Below are positions 18,632 to 28,687 of a stretch of 35,324 nt of DNA, piece after piece. The stretch is from NCBI RefSeq assembly GCF_001667925.1, contig NZ_LZJR01000107.1, positions 1 to 35,324 on the forward strand. The letters are read 5' to 3'. The notes beneath the pieces were generated by a model. That model had not been told where the DNA came from. It made no database searches and saw only the letters and a list, made by a program, of their open reading frames with translations. How positions within the stretch are numbered: position 1 is the first letter of the stretch; each line of letters starts with the position of its first letter. Source of the DNA: Mycobacterium sp. E2479. GTDB lineage: Bacteria; Actinomycetota; Actinomycetes; Mycobacteriales; Mycobacteriaceae. A program made the position numbers and the translations under genes.

Positions 18632-19843
18632 TTACACCGGGCTTTCGTTACACATGCGGGCCGGCGGCGCGGCGGGCGTGACCGCCGGCGGTCGCAGCGA
18701 CAACGTGAGCGGCACCGGTTGGCGGATGCGCTTGCCGCGGGAGTGATCGGCCCGGGGGCGCGGCGCCTCGCGGTCATGCGCCAGCGCCGTCACGCTGTGG
18801 CCCTGGACGCATTCGGGGTCCGGTCCATCCAGCGGCAGGCCGGTGAAGAATTTGGCGGCCATGCATCCACCGCGGCAGCTGTCGTAGTGCCCGCAACTGC
18901 CGCAGGCGCCCGCCGACTGGGGTTCGCGCAGCTCGCGGAACAGCGGGGCGTTTTTCCAGACGTTGGAGAAACCGCTGTCCGACAACACGTTTCCGGCCAG
19001 AAAGCGGTCGTGGATGGCGAACGGGCAGGCGTAGACGTCCCCGACTGGGTCGATCAGGCACACGACGCGACCCGCGCCGCACATGTTCAGGCCCGCCAGG
19101 GCGCCGGATTGGCCGAGCGGGGCCAGGTGGAAGAAAGAGTCGCCGGTGAGCACCCGCTCACCCTTGGCGACCAGCCAGTCATACAGCTGGACCTGCTGGT
19201 CGGCGGTGGGGTGCAGCTCTTCCCAGACATCGGCGCCACGCCCCGATGGGCGGAGCCGGGTGATCCGCAGCGTGGCGCCGTAACGGCTTGCCAGGGCTGC
19301 GAATTCGTCGAGCTGGTCGACGTTGTGCCGGGTGACGACCACCGAGATCTTGGCGTCGGAGAAACCGGCGCCGGCAAGGTTTTCCAGCGCGCGTATCGCC
19401 ATGTCGAACGAGCCGGGTCCGCGGACGGCGTCGTTGACCTCGGCGGTGGCGCCGTCCAGCGAGATCTGGACGTCGACGTAGTCGCTGGCCGCCAGCCGCG
19501 CGGCGACCTCGGGTGTGATCCGGACGCCGTTGGTGGAGAACTTCACGCCGACGTGATGTTCGGTGGCATAGTCGACCAGTTCCCAAAAGTCGGGACGCAC
19601 AGTGGGTTCCCCGCCACCGATGTTGACATAGAACACCTGCATGCGTTCCAGCTCATCGATGATGTCCATGCATTGGCGGGTGGACAGTTCTCGCGGATCC
19701 CGCTTGCCCGATGACGACAGGCAGTGCACGCAGGCCAGGTTGCAGGCGTACGTCAGCTCCCAGGTGAGGCAGATGGGCGCGTCCAGCCCGTGCTCGAACT
19801 GCTCGATCAGCCGCGGCACGGGCGACTGCGATGGTGCGGTCAT
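18632..19843 (-). CDS. mftC: Mycofactocin radical SAM maturase MftC
   Basis: The radical SAM motif is C34-x3-C38-x2-C41 in TYACNLACVHC, giving the SAM-bound 4Fe-4S cluster. The C-terminal SPASM domain has cysteines in MCGAGRVVCLIDPVGDVYACP and CGSCGHYDSCRGGC for auxiliary clusters. The enzyme oxidatively decarboxylates the C-terminal Tyr of MftA and then cross-links it to the preceding Val. The 403-residue length is slightly above that of Rv0693, with an Arg/Pro-rich tail. The ATG overlaps the mftB stop by ATGA. Confidence 0.95.
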   Translation of the reverse strand: MTAPSQSPVPRLIEQFEHGLDAPICLTWELTYACNLACVHCLSSSGKRDPRELSTRQCMDIIDELERMQVFYVNIGGGEPTVRPDFWELVDYATEHHVGVKFSTNGVRITPEVAARLAASDYVDVQISLDGATAEVNDAVRGPGSFDMAIRALENLAGAGFSDAKISVVVTRHNVDQLDEFAALASRYGATLRITRLRPSGRGADVWEELHPTADQQVQLYDWLVAKGERVLTGDSFFHLAPLGQSGALAGLNMCGAGRVVCLIDPVGDVYACPFAIHDRFLAGNVLSDSGFSNVWKNAPLFRELREPQSAGACGSCGHYDSCRGGCMAAKFFTGLPLDGPDPECVQGHSVTALAHDREAPRPRADHSRGKRIRQPVPLTLSLRPPAVTPAAPPARMCNESPV

Positions 19844-20148
19844 TGATGGTCCTCCCGGGGCACCAGCATGTTGGACTCGACGAGCACACCCAGCGCATGC
19901 AGATACGGCGCCTGCGCCGCGTCGTCCACCCCCGCCGCGCGGCAGGCGGCCCGGATGTCGGCATGGTCGGCCAGCGACTGCACCACGTCAAGGATCGTGC
20001 GGTTCTTCAGAAACGACAGCTTGCGGGTACCGAAGTGGTAGAGCAGCGCGCCGAACGGTTCCGGCCGAACCGCCACCTGCGGGTGCAATCGCCAGCCGCG
20101 ATCAGGATCGAACGAGGTTACCGTCCGTGCCTGCGCGGGCGCGGCCAC
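19840..20148 (-). CDS. mftB: Mycofactocin peptide chaperone MftB (RiPP recognition element)
   Basis: This small PqqD-like protein (102 residues from the chosen start) binds the MftA leader and delivers it to MftC. The winged-helix recognition fold is consistent with HPQVAVRPEPFGALLYHFGTRKLSFLKN, then a helical DVVQSLADHADI segment and AAQAPYLHALGVLVESNMLV. I chose the GTG at 20146-20148, two bases past the mftA stop. Another GTG at 20164-20166 would add six residues and overlap mftA. It overlaps mftC by ATGA. Confidence 0.92.
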   Translation of the reverse strand: MAAPAQARTVTSFDPDRGWRLHPQVAVRPEPFGALLYHFGTRKLSFLKNRTILDVVQSLADHADIRAACRAAGVDDAAQAPYLHALGVLVESNMLVPREDHQ

Positions 20149-20150
20149 GG

Positions 20151-20240
20151 TCAGTAGACCCCGCACATGCCGTCGATGGACACTTCTTCGACCAGGGTCT
20201 CGTTCACGAGTGCAGGGTCGGTTTCGGTCTCGTGGTCCAC
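20151..20240 (-). CDS. mftA: Mycofactocin precursor peptide MftA
   Basis: A 29-codon gene found by reading the minus strand upstream of mftB. It begins with GTG (20238-20240) as MDHETETDP, has an acidic leader with [10 protein letters not shown], and ends with the invariant core IDGMCGVY before TGA. The C-terminal Val-Tyr is the part converted to mycofactocin by MftC, MftE and MftD. AAAGG sits about nine bases upstream. An in-frame ATG further upstream at 20304-20306 would overlap the control region and is unlikely. The gene is easily missed because of its size. Confidence 0.95.
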   Translation of the reverse strand: MDHETETDPALVNETLVEEVSIDGMCGVY

Positions 20241-20262
20241 GGGGCTTGCCTTTCGTCCGGTC

Positions 20263-20290
20263 TTGACAACGATGGGGTCTGAGTCACACT
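20263..20290 (+). promoter_or_regulatory. Candidate mftR promoter
   Basis: TTGACA at 20263-20268 is a perfect -35 hexamer. With a 16-base spacer the matching -10 would be CACACT (20285-20290), which is weak. This -10 lies within the GAGTCACACTC palindrome, which suggests MftR controls its own promoter. Confidence 0.35.
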
Positions 20291-20291
20291 C
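20281..20291. promoter_or_regulatory. Candidate MftR operator
   Basis: GAGT-CAC-ACTC is a perfect short palindrome in the 98-base mftA/mftR divergent region. It overlaps the presumed mftR -10 and the presumed mftA transcription start, so a bound repressor would block both. MftR is known to bind upstream of mftA in M. smegmatis; the exact site here is inferred. Confidence 0.35.
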
Positions 20292-20297
20292 GGCGCC

Positions 20298-20326
20298 AGA
20301 ATATGGCATCGAGTGCCGAAATGGAA
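20298..20326 (-). promoter_or_regulatory. Candidate mft operon promoter (mftA)
   Basis: On the minus strand TATTCT (20298-20303) fits the TAnnnT -10 pattern, with TTCCAT 17 bases upstream as -35. Transcription would start near 20291 and leave about a 50-base leader before mftA. Confidence 0.4.
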
Positions 20327-20338
20327 GGGCAGGGTCCG

Positions 20339-20935
20339 ATGGTGCCGCATCCGCGGGTGGGCAGGCGCCGCTCGACCACCCCTCACCACATCACCGACGT
20401 GGCCATCGACATGTTCACGGCACGCGGTTTCGCCGACGTGAGCGTCGACGACGTCGCCCAGGCCGCCGGTATATCCCGGCGGACCTTGTTCCGGTATTAC
20501 GCGTCCAAGAACGCCATTCCCTGGGGCGACTTCGACAACCACCTTGCCCACCTACGTGATTTGCTCGACAACGTCGGTGTTGACGTGCGCCTGGGTGATG
20601 CGCTGCGCGCTGCGCTGTTGGCATTCAACACGTTTGACGAATCCGAGATGGCCCGGCATCGCCGGCGCATGCGGGTGATCCTGCAAACCGCTGAGCTGCA
20701 AGCGTATTCGATGACGATGTATGCGGGCTGGCGCGAGGTGATCGCCGGGTTCGTGGCACGTCGCCTGGACTGCAAGATCACCGATCTGGCGCCCCAGACC
20801 GTCGCCTGGACGATGCTCGGGGTGGCCTTGTCGGCCTACGAACACTGGCTGAGCGATGAATCCGTCCCGCTGCCGGTCGCCCTGGGCCAAGCCTTCGACG
20901 TCGTCGGCGCCGGGCTGGACGGGTTGAGCCGGTGA
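20339..20935 (+). CDS. mftR: TetR-family regulator of the mycofactocin cluster, MftR
   Basis: The protein (198 residues, same as Rv0691c) has a TetR helix-turn-helix: [51 protein letters not shown], followed by a helical ligand domain. It is divergent from mftA, and the family represses mft genes until an acyl-CoA-type ligand is bound (reported for M. smegmatis). The ATG at 20339 has GAAGGGCAGGG upstream; in-frame ATGs at 20303 and 20321 are alternatives. Its stop overlaps the next GTG (GTGA), so it is translationally coupled to the DUF2332 gene. Confidence 0.92.
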   Translation: MVPHPRVGRRRSTTPHHITDVAIDMFTARGFADVSVDDVAQAAGISRRTLFRYYASKNAIPWGDFDNHLAHLRDLLDNVGVDVRLGDALRAALLAFNTFDESEMARHRRRMRVILQTAELQAYSMTMYAGWREVIAGFVARRLDCKITDLAPQTVAWTMLGVALSAYEHWLSDESVPLPVALGQAFDVVGAGLDGLSR

Positions 20936-21978
20936 CGCCCGAGCACCTGGTACACACCCTGCGGTCACAGGGCAGGTTCTGCGCCTCGTCGGGCTCACGG
21001 ATGTATGGCGAGCTGTTCGAGTTGGTGGCCGGCGACGTCGAAGCCGGCGGCGTCTTCGCGACCGTCTTGTCCGGGCGCGAAGACGCGCCGGCGCGCGACG
21101 CGGTGCCGCTGAGGTTGCTCGGCGGGCTGCACAGGCTGGTGCTCGACGGCCGGGCGGAGCGGTTGCGTCGCTTTTACCCCAGCACCGGGGGTGCCTGGGA
21201 TGCCAGATCCGCCTGGCCGGAGATCCTGGACACCGCCGCCGGTCACGTCGACGTGCTGCGCGCGGCGCTGTGCCAGCCACCGCAGACCAACGAGGTGGGC
21301 CGATCCGCCGCCCTGATCGGCGGACTATTGCACATCAACCACGGATTCGACTTGCCCGTAAGGCTTTTCGAGATCGGATCGAGCGCGGGGTTGAACCTGC
21401 GCGGGGATCACTACAGCTACGGCTTCGCCGGTGGCCGGTGGGGGCCGCCCGACTCGCCGGTGACCATCGAGGATGCGTGGCGCGGCGCCCTCCCGCCGCG
21501 GCGGGAATTGCGGATCGTCGCGCGGCATGGGTATGACATCGCGCCCATCGACGTGCGCGACGCCGACGGGGAGATGACCGTGCTGAGCTATGTCTGGCCC
21601 GACCAGGGCGCCCGGCTGGTGCGGCTGCGCGGCGCCATCGAGGTCGCCCGCCGGGTCCCGGCCTCGCTCGAGCGCCGGACGGCGGCCGACGCGGTCGCCG
21701 GCCTGACGCTGGCCGACGGTGCGCTGACCGTCCTGTGGCATTCGATCACCTGGCAGTATCTGTCCTATGACGAACGCGGCGCGGTGCGCGCACACGTGGA
21801 CGCGCTCGCTCGACGCGCCGAGGCGCGCTCGCCGTTCGCCCACCTCACGATGGAGCCCGCGCGTGCCGGGCCGCGAGCACCGATCAAGTTCGTGGTGCGG
21901 GCCCGCGTCTGGCCGCAGGGCGAGCCGCGGGTGCTGGGCGAATGCCATCCGCACGGCCCGCCGGTGGATTGGCGATAA
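20932..21978 (+). CDS. DUF2332 family protein coupled to mftR
   Basis: The 348-residue protein belongs to DUF2332 (Rv0690c-like); its function is unknown. Visible features are an N-terminal [25 protein letters not shown], and [19 protein letters not shown] near 137-155, which resembles the SAM-binding ExGxxxGLN loop of methyltransferases. Later come [25 protein letters not shown] and [12 protein letters not shown]. The GTG start lies inside the mftR stop (GTGA), so both are made from one message. Its conserved place beside mftR suggests a role linked to mycofactocin, but no activity is established. Confidence 0.85.
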   Translation: MTPEHLVHTLRSQGRFCASSGSRMYGELFELVAGDVEAGGVFATVLSGREDAPARDAVPLRLLGGLHRLVLDGRAERLRRFYPSTGGAWDARSAWPEILDTAAGHVDVLRAALCQPPQTNEVGRSAALIGGLLHINHGFDLPVRLFEIGSSAGLNLRGDHYSYGFAGGRWGPPDSPVTIEDAWRGALPPRRELRIVARHGYDIAPIDVRDADGEMTVLSYVWPDQGARLVRLRGAIEVARRVPASLERRTAADAVAGLTLADGALTVLWHSITWQYLSYDERGAVRAHVDALARRAEARSPFAHLTMEPARAGPRAPIKFVVRARVWPQGEPRVLGECHPHGPPVDWR

Positions 21979-22032
21979 ACCGGCGCGGCCGAATGCCGAA
22001 GCGTCGTCCGGCGTTTCAGCCGCCGGATGGGA

Positions 22033-22275
22033 CTAGGTCCCCATGAAAGTCATCGGATCGTGCAGCACGCGGGTGCCGTCATGCAATCCTTCGATGGCCT
22101 CCATGTGCTCGGGGTCCAAGGTGAAGTCGAACACGTCCAGGTTCTGGGCGACGCGTTCGGGTTTGGACGACCGCGAGACCACGACGTTGTCCAGCTGCAA
22201 GTTCCACCGGAGCAGCACCTGCGCGGGCGTGCGACCGTACTGGGCGGTCCAGCACAATGCCTTTGGCGTTGCCGG
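22033..22275 (-). pseudogene. Aldo/keto reductase remnant, C-terminal end only
   Basis: The minus-strand frame ending at 22033 encodes the last about 75 residues of an aldo/keto reductase of the 2,5-diketogluconate reductase type: [55 protein letters not shown]. The family normally has about 275 residues. The catalytic Asp-Tyr-Lys-His part of the barrel is absent, and the upstream sequence in any minus frame does not resemble it. It is therefore a truncated, inactive remnant. The family match starts near 22268; the boundary is approximate. Confidence 0.75.
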
Positions 22276-22351
22276 TGATGGCAATTGTGTGACGCTGGAT
22301 ACAGTGCCGCACCCTTCGGTCTTCGAGACGTTGAAGTTCGGGAGGTGTATC

Positions 22352-22396
22352 ACCGGAGCGAAAAGCTCGATGATCTAAGTGCTTTCGATCTCCGGT
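22352..22396. repeat. 45-base imperfect inverted repeat between the reductase remnant and the phosphatase gene
   Basis: Outer arms ACCGGAG and CTCCGGT match perfectly (7 bp), with inner arms CGAAAAGC and GCTTTCG pairing after a two-base bulge, around a 14-base loop. Most likely a terminator or regulatory hairpin, or the scar of an inserted segment. Confidence 0.5.
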
Positions 22397-22490
22397 ATCT
22401 GACGGGGCGCGCGCGAGGCGGACTCGCCGATCCTTTATGCTCGACGAACGCCGAACGCACGCCAACGCTGGAAGCGAGGCAAAGCCGTCT

Positions 22491-23318
22491 ATGAAGACTA
22501 TGCAAGCACTTTTCGAAATTGCTTGGCAGGCAACACAAATCGGTGCTACCACCCTCAAGAAGTCGCAGCCACGATCGGTACTGCACAAGGGTGACCGCGA
22601 TACGGTCACCGACGTCGACCTGGCAATCCAGCGCGATATCGCCACCTACCTCGCGCAGGTCACGCCCGATATCGCGCTGCTGGCCGAAGAATCCGAACAT
22701 CAGCCGCACATCGAAACATCCGAGTGGCTGTGGGTTCTGGACCCGATCGACGGGACGTCCAACTTCGTTCACGGCCTGCCGCTGTGCGCGGTATCGCTTG
22801 CCCTCCTGCATGCCGGTCGCGCCGTGGTGGCCGTCACCCACGCTCCACTGCTCGGCAGGACGTACCACGCCGTCGAAGGCAAACGCGCGTTCGTCAACGG
22901 GCAACGAATCACCGCCAGCGCAACCGACAGCCTCAGCGGCGCCATCGTGTCCCTCGGCGACTACGCCGTGGGTCACGATGCCGGCCGGCTCAATCAGCAC
23001 CGGCTGGCGCTCACGACCGAGCTGGTGCCCCGCGTCGAACGAATCCGGATGATCGGCGCGGCAACCCTCGACCTCGCCTTCGTCGCCGAGGGCGCCCTGG
23101 ACGCCTGCGTGATGATGTCCAACAAGTCCTGGGACACCGCGGCGGGGACGCTGATCGCCCGCGAGGCCGGGGCGCAGCTCACCGACGCGCAGGGCAGCCC
23201 GCACACTTACAGCTCGGCGTCCACGATCGTCGCCGCACCCGGTATCGCCGAGCAGCTCGCCACGGTGATCCGCAACACCGAGGTCCCCGGCGACCGGTAC
23301 GCGACCGCCGTCGGCTAG
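22491..23318 (+). CDS. Inositol monophosphatase family protein
   Basis: The 275-residue protein has the Mg-dependent phosphatase signature: LAEESEH (E66/E67), LDPIDGTSNFVHG with D84 and D87, and the C-terminal WDTAAGTLIAREAGAQLTD. Family members dephosphorylate inositol phosphate, histidinol phosphate, fructose 1,6-bisphosphate or PAP, and the sequence alone does not decide among them. The ATG at 22491 follows GCGAGG; an in-frame ATG at 22437 would add 18 poorly conserved residues. The neighbouring genes on both sides point the other way, so it is a single-gene unit. It has no recognisable counterpart here in M. tuberculosis, which suggests acquisition or rearrangement. Confidence 0.9.
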   Translation: MKTMQALFEIAWQATQIGATTLKKSQPRSVLHKGDRDTVTDVDLAIQRDIATYLAQVTPDIALLAEESEHQPHIETSEWLWVLDPIDGTSNFVHGLPLCAVSLALLHAGRAVVAVTHAPLLGRTYHAVEGKRAFVNGQRITASATDSLSGAIVSLGDYAVGHDAGRLNQHRLALTTELVPRVERIRMIGAATLDLAFVAEGALDACVMMSNKSWDTAAGTLIAREAGAQLTDAQGSPHTYSSASTIVAAPGIAEQLATVIRNTEVPGDRYATAVG

Positions 23319-23339
23319 CGCCGGGTGCGAAAGTCCGCG

Positions 23340-24527
23340 TCAGCCTAGTACTTCGGCGATGGGCACGGCCGCGGCGATCTTCGCACGAACCTTCATGACC
23401 TTGCCCGGCATCCCGCCGCCGACCACCCCGACCAGCGCCCCGTCACGTTCGTAGTAGGCCAGGAACTTGCGGCCGTCATCCTCGACGAGGTGGACGATGT
23501 CGTCGGCTTCGGGCTCACCGAGGCACTGGATTTTGACGTCGTATTGGTCGCTCCAGAAGTACGGGACGACGACCACCGACGGCACGTCCTGACCCAGCAG
23601 CGCAGGGACGACCACCCGTGCCTGATCGGCGACATTGCTCCAATGTTCCACGCGCCCTTGGTGTCCCGTCGCGTCACGCCACGATGCAACGTCCCCGAGC
23701 GCCCACACATTCGGCGCACTGGTGCGTCCGGCTTCGTCGCAGATGACGCCGTTGTCGACCTCGACGCCGCTGCCCTCGAGCCAGTCGGTCGCCGGGCGCG
23801 ACCCGATGCCTACCACCACGATGTCGGCCGGCAGTTCGGTGCCGTCGCTCAACACGACCGCCTCGACGTGTGAATCGCCGCGCACCTGCGCCACCCCGAC
23901 GCCGAGGCGAACGTCGACCCCTTCGGCGCGGTGCAGCCGGGCCACCAGCTCGCCGATCTGCTCGCCGAGCACAGCGGCCAGCGGCGTCGGCTGCGGCTCC
24001 ACCAGCACCACGTCCACACCCAGGCTGCGCAGGCTGGCCGCGACCTCACAGCCGATGAAGCCGGCGCCGATGATCACTGCGCGCTGCGCCGCGGACGCGT
24101 GCTCGCGCAGCGCCAAGCTCTCGTCGACTGACCGCAGCACGCGGATGCCTTCGAGATCCGGCAGCGCCGGAATGCGCCGCGGCACCAGGCCGGTGGCGAT
24201 GACCAGTTCGGCATAGCCCACCGTCGTCCCGTCGTCCAGAGTCACCGTCTGCGCCACCGTGTCCAGGCTTCTCGCGGCCGACCCCAGCCGCAGGGTGATG
24301 TCGTTCTCGTCGTACCATTCGCGCGGTTTGAGCGCGGTGTCGTCGACCTCCTTGCGCAGTACCTCTTTGGATAGTGGCGGGCGGTCGTAGGGCGGGTGAA
24401 CCTCGTCGCTGACGATCGTGATGGGTCCGGAATACTGGGCTTTCCGCAGCTGCTCGGCGGTGCGGGCCGCGGCCAATCCGCCGCCGACGATCACGATCCC
24501 GCCGTTGGCGCTTTCGTCACTACTCAC
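23340..24527 (-). CDS. FAD-dependent ferredoxin reductase-like oxidoreductase
   Basis: The 395-residue protein resembles rubredoxin/ferredoxin reductases (Rv0688-like). The FAD motif is GGIVIVGGGLAAARTAEQLRK at the N-terminus, the NAD(P)H motif is AVIIGAGFIGCEVAASLRSLG about 145-165, and VWALGDVASW is the second FAD motif. A C-terminal dimerisation-type domain follows (VPYFWSDQYDVKIQCLGEP). GTG start. It lies 25 bases behind the SDR gene on the same strand, so they probably form an operon. Its electron partner is unknown; a ferredoxin or P450 chain is usual for the family. Confidence 0.9.
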   Translation of the reverse strand: MSSDESANGGIVIVGGGLAAARTAEQLRKAQYSGPITIVSDEVHPPYDRPPLSKEVLRKEVDDTALKPREWYDENDITLRLGSAARSLDTVAQTVTLDDGTTVGYAELVIATGLVPRRIPALPDLEGIRVLRSVDESLALREHASAAQRAVIIGAGFIGCEVAASLRSLGVDVVLVEPQPTPLAAVLGEQIGELVARLHRAEGVDVRLGVGVAQVRGDSHVEAVVLSDGTELPADIVVVGIGSRPATDWLEGSGVEVDNGVICDEAGRTSAPNVWALGDVASWRDATGHQGRVEHWSNVADQARVVVPALLGQDVPSVVVVPYFWSDQYDVKIQCLGEPEADDIVHLVEDDGRKFLAYYERDGALVGVVGGGMPGKVMKVRAKIAAAVPIAEVLG

Positions 24528-24552
24528 GTGGAGTTCTTAGCACGATCGCCGG

Positions 24553-25416
<864 letters not shown>

Positions 25417-25470
25417 CTAGCAGCGCAACTGAAACGTGTTCTAATTCGCCCGGCGGCGCCGGACGAGCTC

Positions 25471-26319
25471 TTAGATCTCGGAAATGATCGACGCGCGCCG
25501 ACTGGTGTATTCGGCGTCGGTCAGCGCCCCACTGGCGTGCAAGTCCTTCAGCTCTTGCAACCGCGCGGCGATCGACGGTTCCGGCGGCGTGACGACCGCC
25601 GCCGCCGCAGGTGCCGCGCCGGGTGCGGCGGCCGCTGCCGGTTGCGCGGCCGGGGCCTGCTGTTCGACCGCTCGCCGCACCACCGCCTGGATCTGGGCAC
25701 GCAGGGCCGGATTCGACCGGATGTCGACCATCTGGTTGAGCGCCACGTTGTTGGCCTTGAGGATCTGCAGGATCTCCATCAACGGGCCCGCCTGACCGCT
25801 CAGGTCGTAGGTCTTGTTGTCCTCGGCCACGGTGAACTGCGCCGGCACCAGGCCGTTGACCAAAGCGCTTCGCTCCCAGTCGATTCGATATTCGCTGGTG
25901 GTGGGGTTGACCAGGACCACCACCTTGCGGGCGTTGAGGTTGCCCAGCCGGGTGACGCTGGCGATCACCCGATCTTCGCTGTCGAACGGCAGGATCCCGG
26001 GGCCGGCGATGTGCAGACGCACCTTGACGACCTGCTGGTTGTTCACCCACGTCCCCGTCTCGCTGATCCCGGTGATCTGAGCGAGCGCCAAGACGCCGTT
26101 CTGCTCGAGCGCGGCCACCTTGGCCGACGACTTCGCCCCGTAGTTCGCCAACGCGAGCGCGACCAGCACGTCGGCCACGGTGATCAGCAGGCCGACGTAG
26201 AGCATCCACTGCAGCAGGTTGTCGAGCCCCAGGGTGAAGTAAACGACCAAGAAGATCGGTCCGACCAGGCCGCCGCACAGCAAAACCACCAACTGTGCCT
26301 TCAGGTAGCGCGCTAACAC
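25471..26319 (-). CDS. Membrane protein with C-terminal SHOCT domain
   Basis: The 282-residue protein has two N-terminal membrane helices (about 8-30 and 36-60), a soluble middle region, an Ala/Pro-rich linker, and the C-terminal SHOCT segment IAARLQELKDLHASGALTDAEYTSRRASIISEI. It resembles Rv0686. Function unknown; SHOCT domains mediate oligomerisation in some proteins. GTG start preceded by GAGGAGGGG. It lies 90 bases after the PE gene with a strong hairpin between, so it is probably transcribed separately. Confidence 0.85.
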   Translation of the reverse strand: MLARYLKAQLVVLLCGGLVGPIFLVVYFTLGLDNLLQWMLYVGLLITVADVLVALALANYGAKSSAKVAALEQNGVLALAQITGISETGTWVNNQQVVKVRLHIAGPGILPFDSEDRVIASVTRLGNLNARKVVVLVNPTTSEYRIDWERSALVNGLVPAQFTVAEDNKTYDLSGQAGPLMEILQILKANNVALNQMVDIRSNPALRAQIQAVVRRAVEQQAPAAQPAAAAAPGAAPAAAAVVTPPEPSIAARLQELKDLHASGALTDAEYTSRRASIISEI

Positions 26320-26358
26320 ATGCCCCTCCTCGGCTTACTGCGAATCCGTGTCAGATTA

Positions 26359-26379
26359 GCGCCGCGGGAGTCGCGGCGC
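26359..26379 (-). terminator. Hairpin between the PE gene and the SHOCT gene
   Basis: GCGCCGCG-GGAGT-CGCGGCGC is a perfect 8 bp GC stem with a 5-base loop, 30 bases past the PE stop. No U-tract, as common in mycobacteria. TAATCT directly follows on the minus strand and could be the -10 box of the next gene. Confidence 0.6.
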
Positions 26380-26409
26380 GTGCGGTACGCGCAAACCGCG
26401 TCGGGCCGC

Positions 26410-27171
26410 TTACAGCGGTTCGGGCGGCACCACCGGCACCCGCTTGACCGGCGTGCCCGCCGGTTGCGCCTGCTGCGCATCGGCCGCGGCCTGCGGCACG
26501 GTGCGCGCCGATACCGGCACCGTCGGGGCCGCAGAGGTCTGCGCCGGCACTCCGGTCAGCGGGGCGGCCGCGGGAGGGCCGGCCGGTGTCGCCACCGACG
26601 CCGCGGGTTGGACGACGGCCGCAGAATTCGCCGGAGTGTAGGCCGGCGTCGCCACCCGCGCCGCGCCGGCCGGCGTGGTGGCCGAGACCAGGGTCGCCGA
26701 TCCCGCGGGAGCCGCGGCAGCCGGCGTGCCGGCCGGTGCCGGCGTCGCTGCTGCCGCCGCCGGCGCCACCGCCGCGGCCAGCGGTCCCGCCGGCGCGGCC
26801 GGCCCGGACGTACCTGCGGCAGCGGCACTCACCGCCGGCACCTGCGCGGCCACCGATGCCGGGGCCGCCACGGTGTGCAGGGGCGCGGCGTTGGCGGCCT
26901 CGGCGAACGCGTACTGCGCCGCACCGCCGTGCATCAGCTGGACGAACTGGCTGTGAAACGCGGTCGCCTGGGCGCTGAGCGCCTGATAGACCTGGGAGTG
27001 CGCATCGAAGAGGGCGGCGATACTCACCGACACCTCGTCGGCGCCGGGGGCCAGCACGCTGGATGTCGGACCCATGGCGGCGGTGTTGGCGGAGCTGATG
27101 GTCGACCCGATCCTGGCCAAATCCCCCGCCGCAGCCGCGACGAATTCGGGCGTCGCTTGCACGAACGACAT
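26410..27171 (-). CDS. PE-family protein with Ala/Pro-rich C-terminal region
   Basis: The N-terminal about 95 residues are a PE domain: [10 protein letters not shown], with Pro8-Glu9, then paired helices and [44 protein letters not shown]. The type VII secretion motif YxxxE is Y87-A-F-A-E91. Residues 100-253 are low complexity, rich in Ala, Pro and Thr, without the GGX repeats of PE_PGRS proteins. Such proteins are normally exported by ESX systems as heterodimers with a PPE partner; no PPE gene is beside it. ATG preceded by a G-rich ribosome site. In M. tuberculosis no PE gene lies at this place next to tuf, so this is an insertion relative to it. Confidence 0.92.
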   Translation of the reverse strand: MSFVQATPEFVAAAAGDLARIGSTISSANTAAMGPTSSVLAPGADEVSVSIAALFDAHSQVYQALSAQATAFHSQFVQLMHGGAAQYAFAEAANAAPLHTVAAPASVAAQVPAVSAAAAGTSGPAAPAGPLAAAVAPAAAAATPAPAGTPAAAAPAGSATLVSATTPAGAARVATPAYTPANSAAVVQPAASVATPAGPPAAAPLTGVPAQTSAAPTVPVSARTVPQAAADAQQAQPAGTPVKRVPVVPPEPL

Positions 27172-27281
27172 CGGCCACCCCCCGCAACGCCACGGTCAGG
27201 AAAAATATGGGCAAATCCTAAACCAGGTGGCGTCGCTGCCGCATGCTGTCCCGCGCTTTGGTGCGGGCCGCGGTCTTAACG

Positions 27282-27322
27282 CGCAAAGCCCGGATTGCCG
27301 AGTCGGCAATCCGGGCTTTGCG
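27282..27322 (-). terminator. Long near-perfect hairpin after tuf
   Basis: Twenty-base arms (27282-27301 and 27303-27322) are exact reverse complements around a single central base, 11 bases past the tuf stop. No U-tract follows. The position fits the terminator of the str operon. Confidence 0.85.
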
Positions 27323-27333
27323 ATGCGTCGAAA

Positions 27334-28524
<1,191 letters not shown>

Positions 28525-28614
28525 TTCTGTGTCCTCCTGGACTAGTTGGTGCTTGTTAAAGCAGTGTTGGTGTTTTCAGTTGTGCCGCGTCCAAGGCATT
28601 CCAATGACCCGGCA

Positions 28615-28620
28615 AGATTA
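28615..28620 (-). promoter_or_regulatory. Candidate -10 box for tuf
   Basis: On the minus strand TAATCT lies about 90 bases before the tuf start and fits TAnnnT. No clear -35 is present at normal spacing. The gap also contains the hairpin below. Confidence 0.3.
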
Positions 28621-28656
28621 CTCCGCTGGCCGCGCAGGCCGTTCGACTCCTTGCTC

Positions 28657-28671
28657 GTAAGCCTCGCTTAC
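28657..28671 (-). other. Short hairpin after fusA
   Basis: GTAAGC-CTC-GCTTAC is a perfect 6 bp stem with a 3-base loop, 16 bases after the fusA stop. It may protect or partly terminate the fusA message. Confidence 0.4.
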
Positions 28672-28687
28672 TCGCCGCGGTCTACGG

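Noticed and set aside
22079..22645. Minus-strand frame across the reductase remnant as the missing N-terminal half
   Set aside because: Translation does not resemble any aldo/keto reductase segment and is mostly the antisense of the phosphatase gene.
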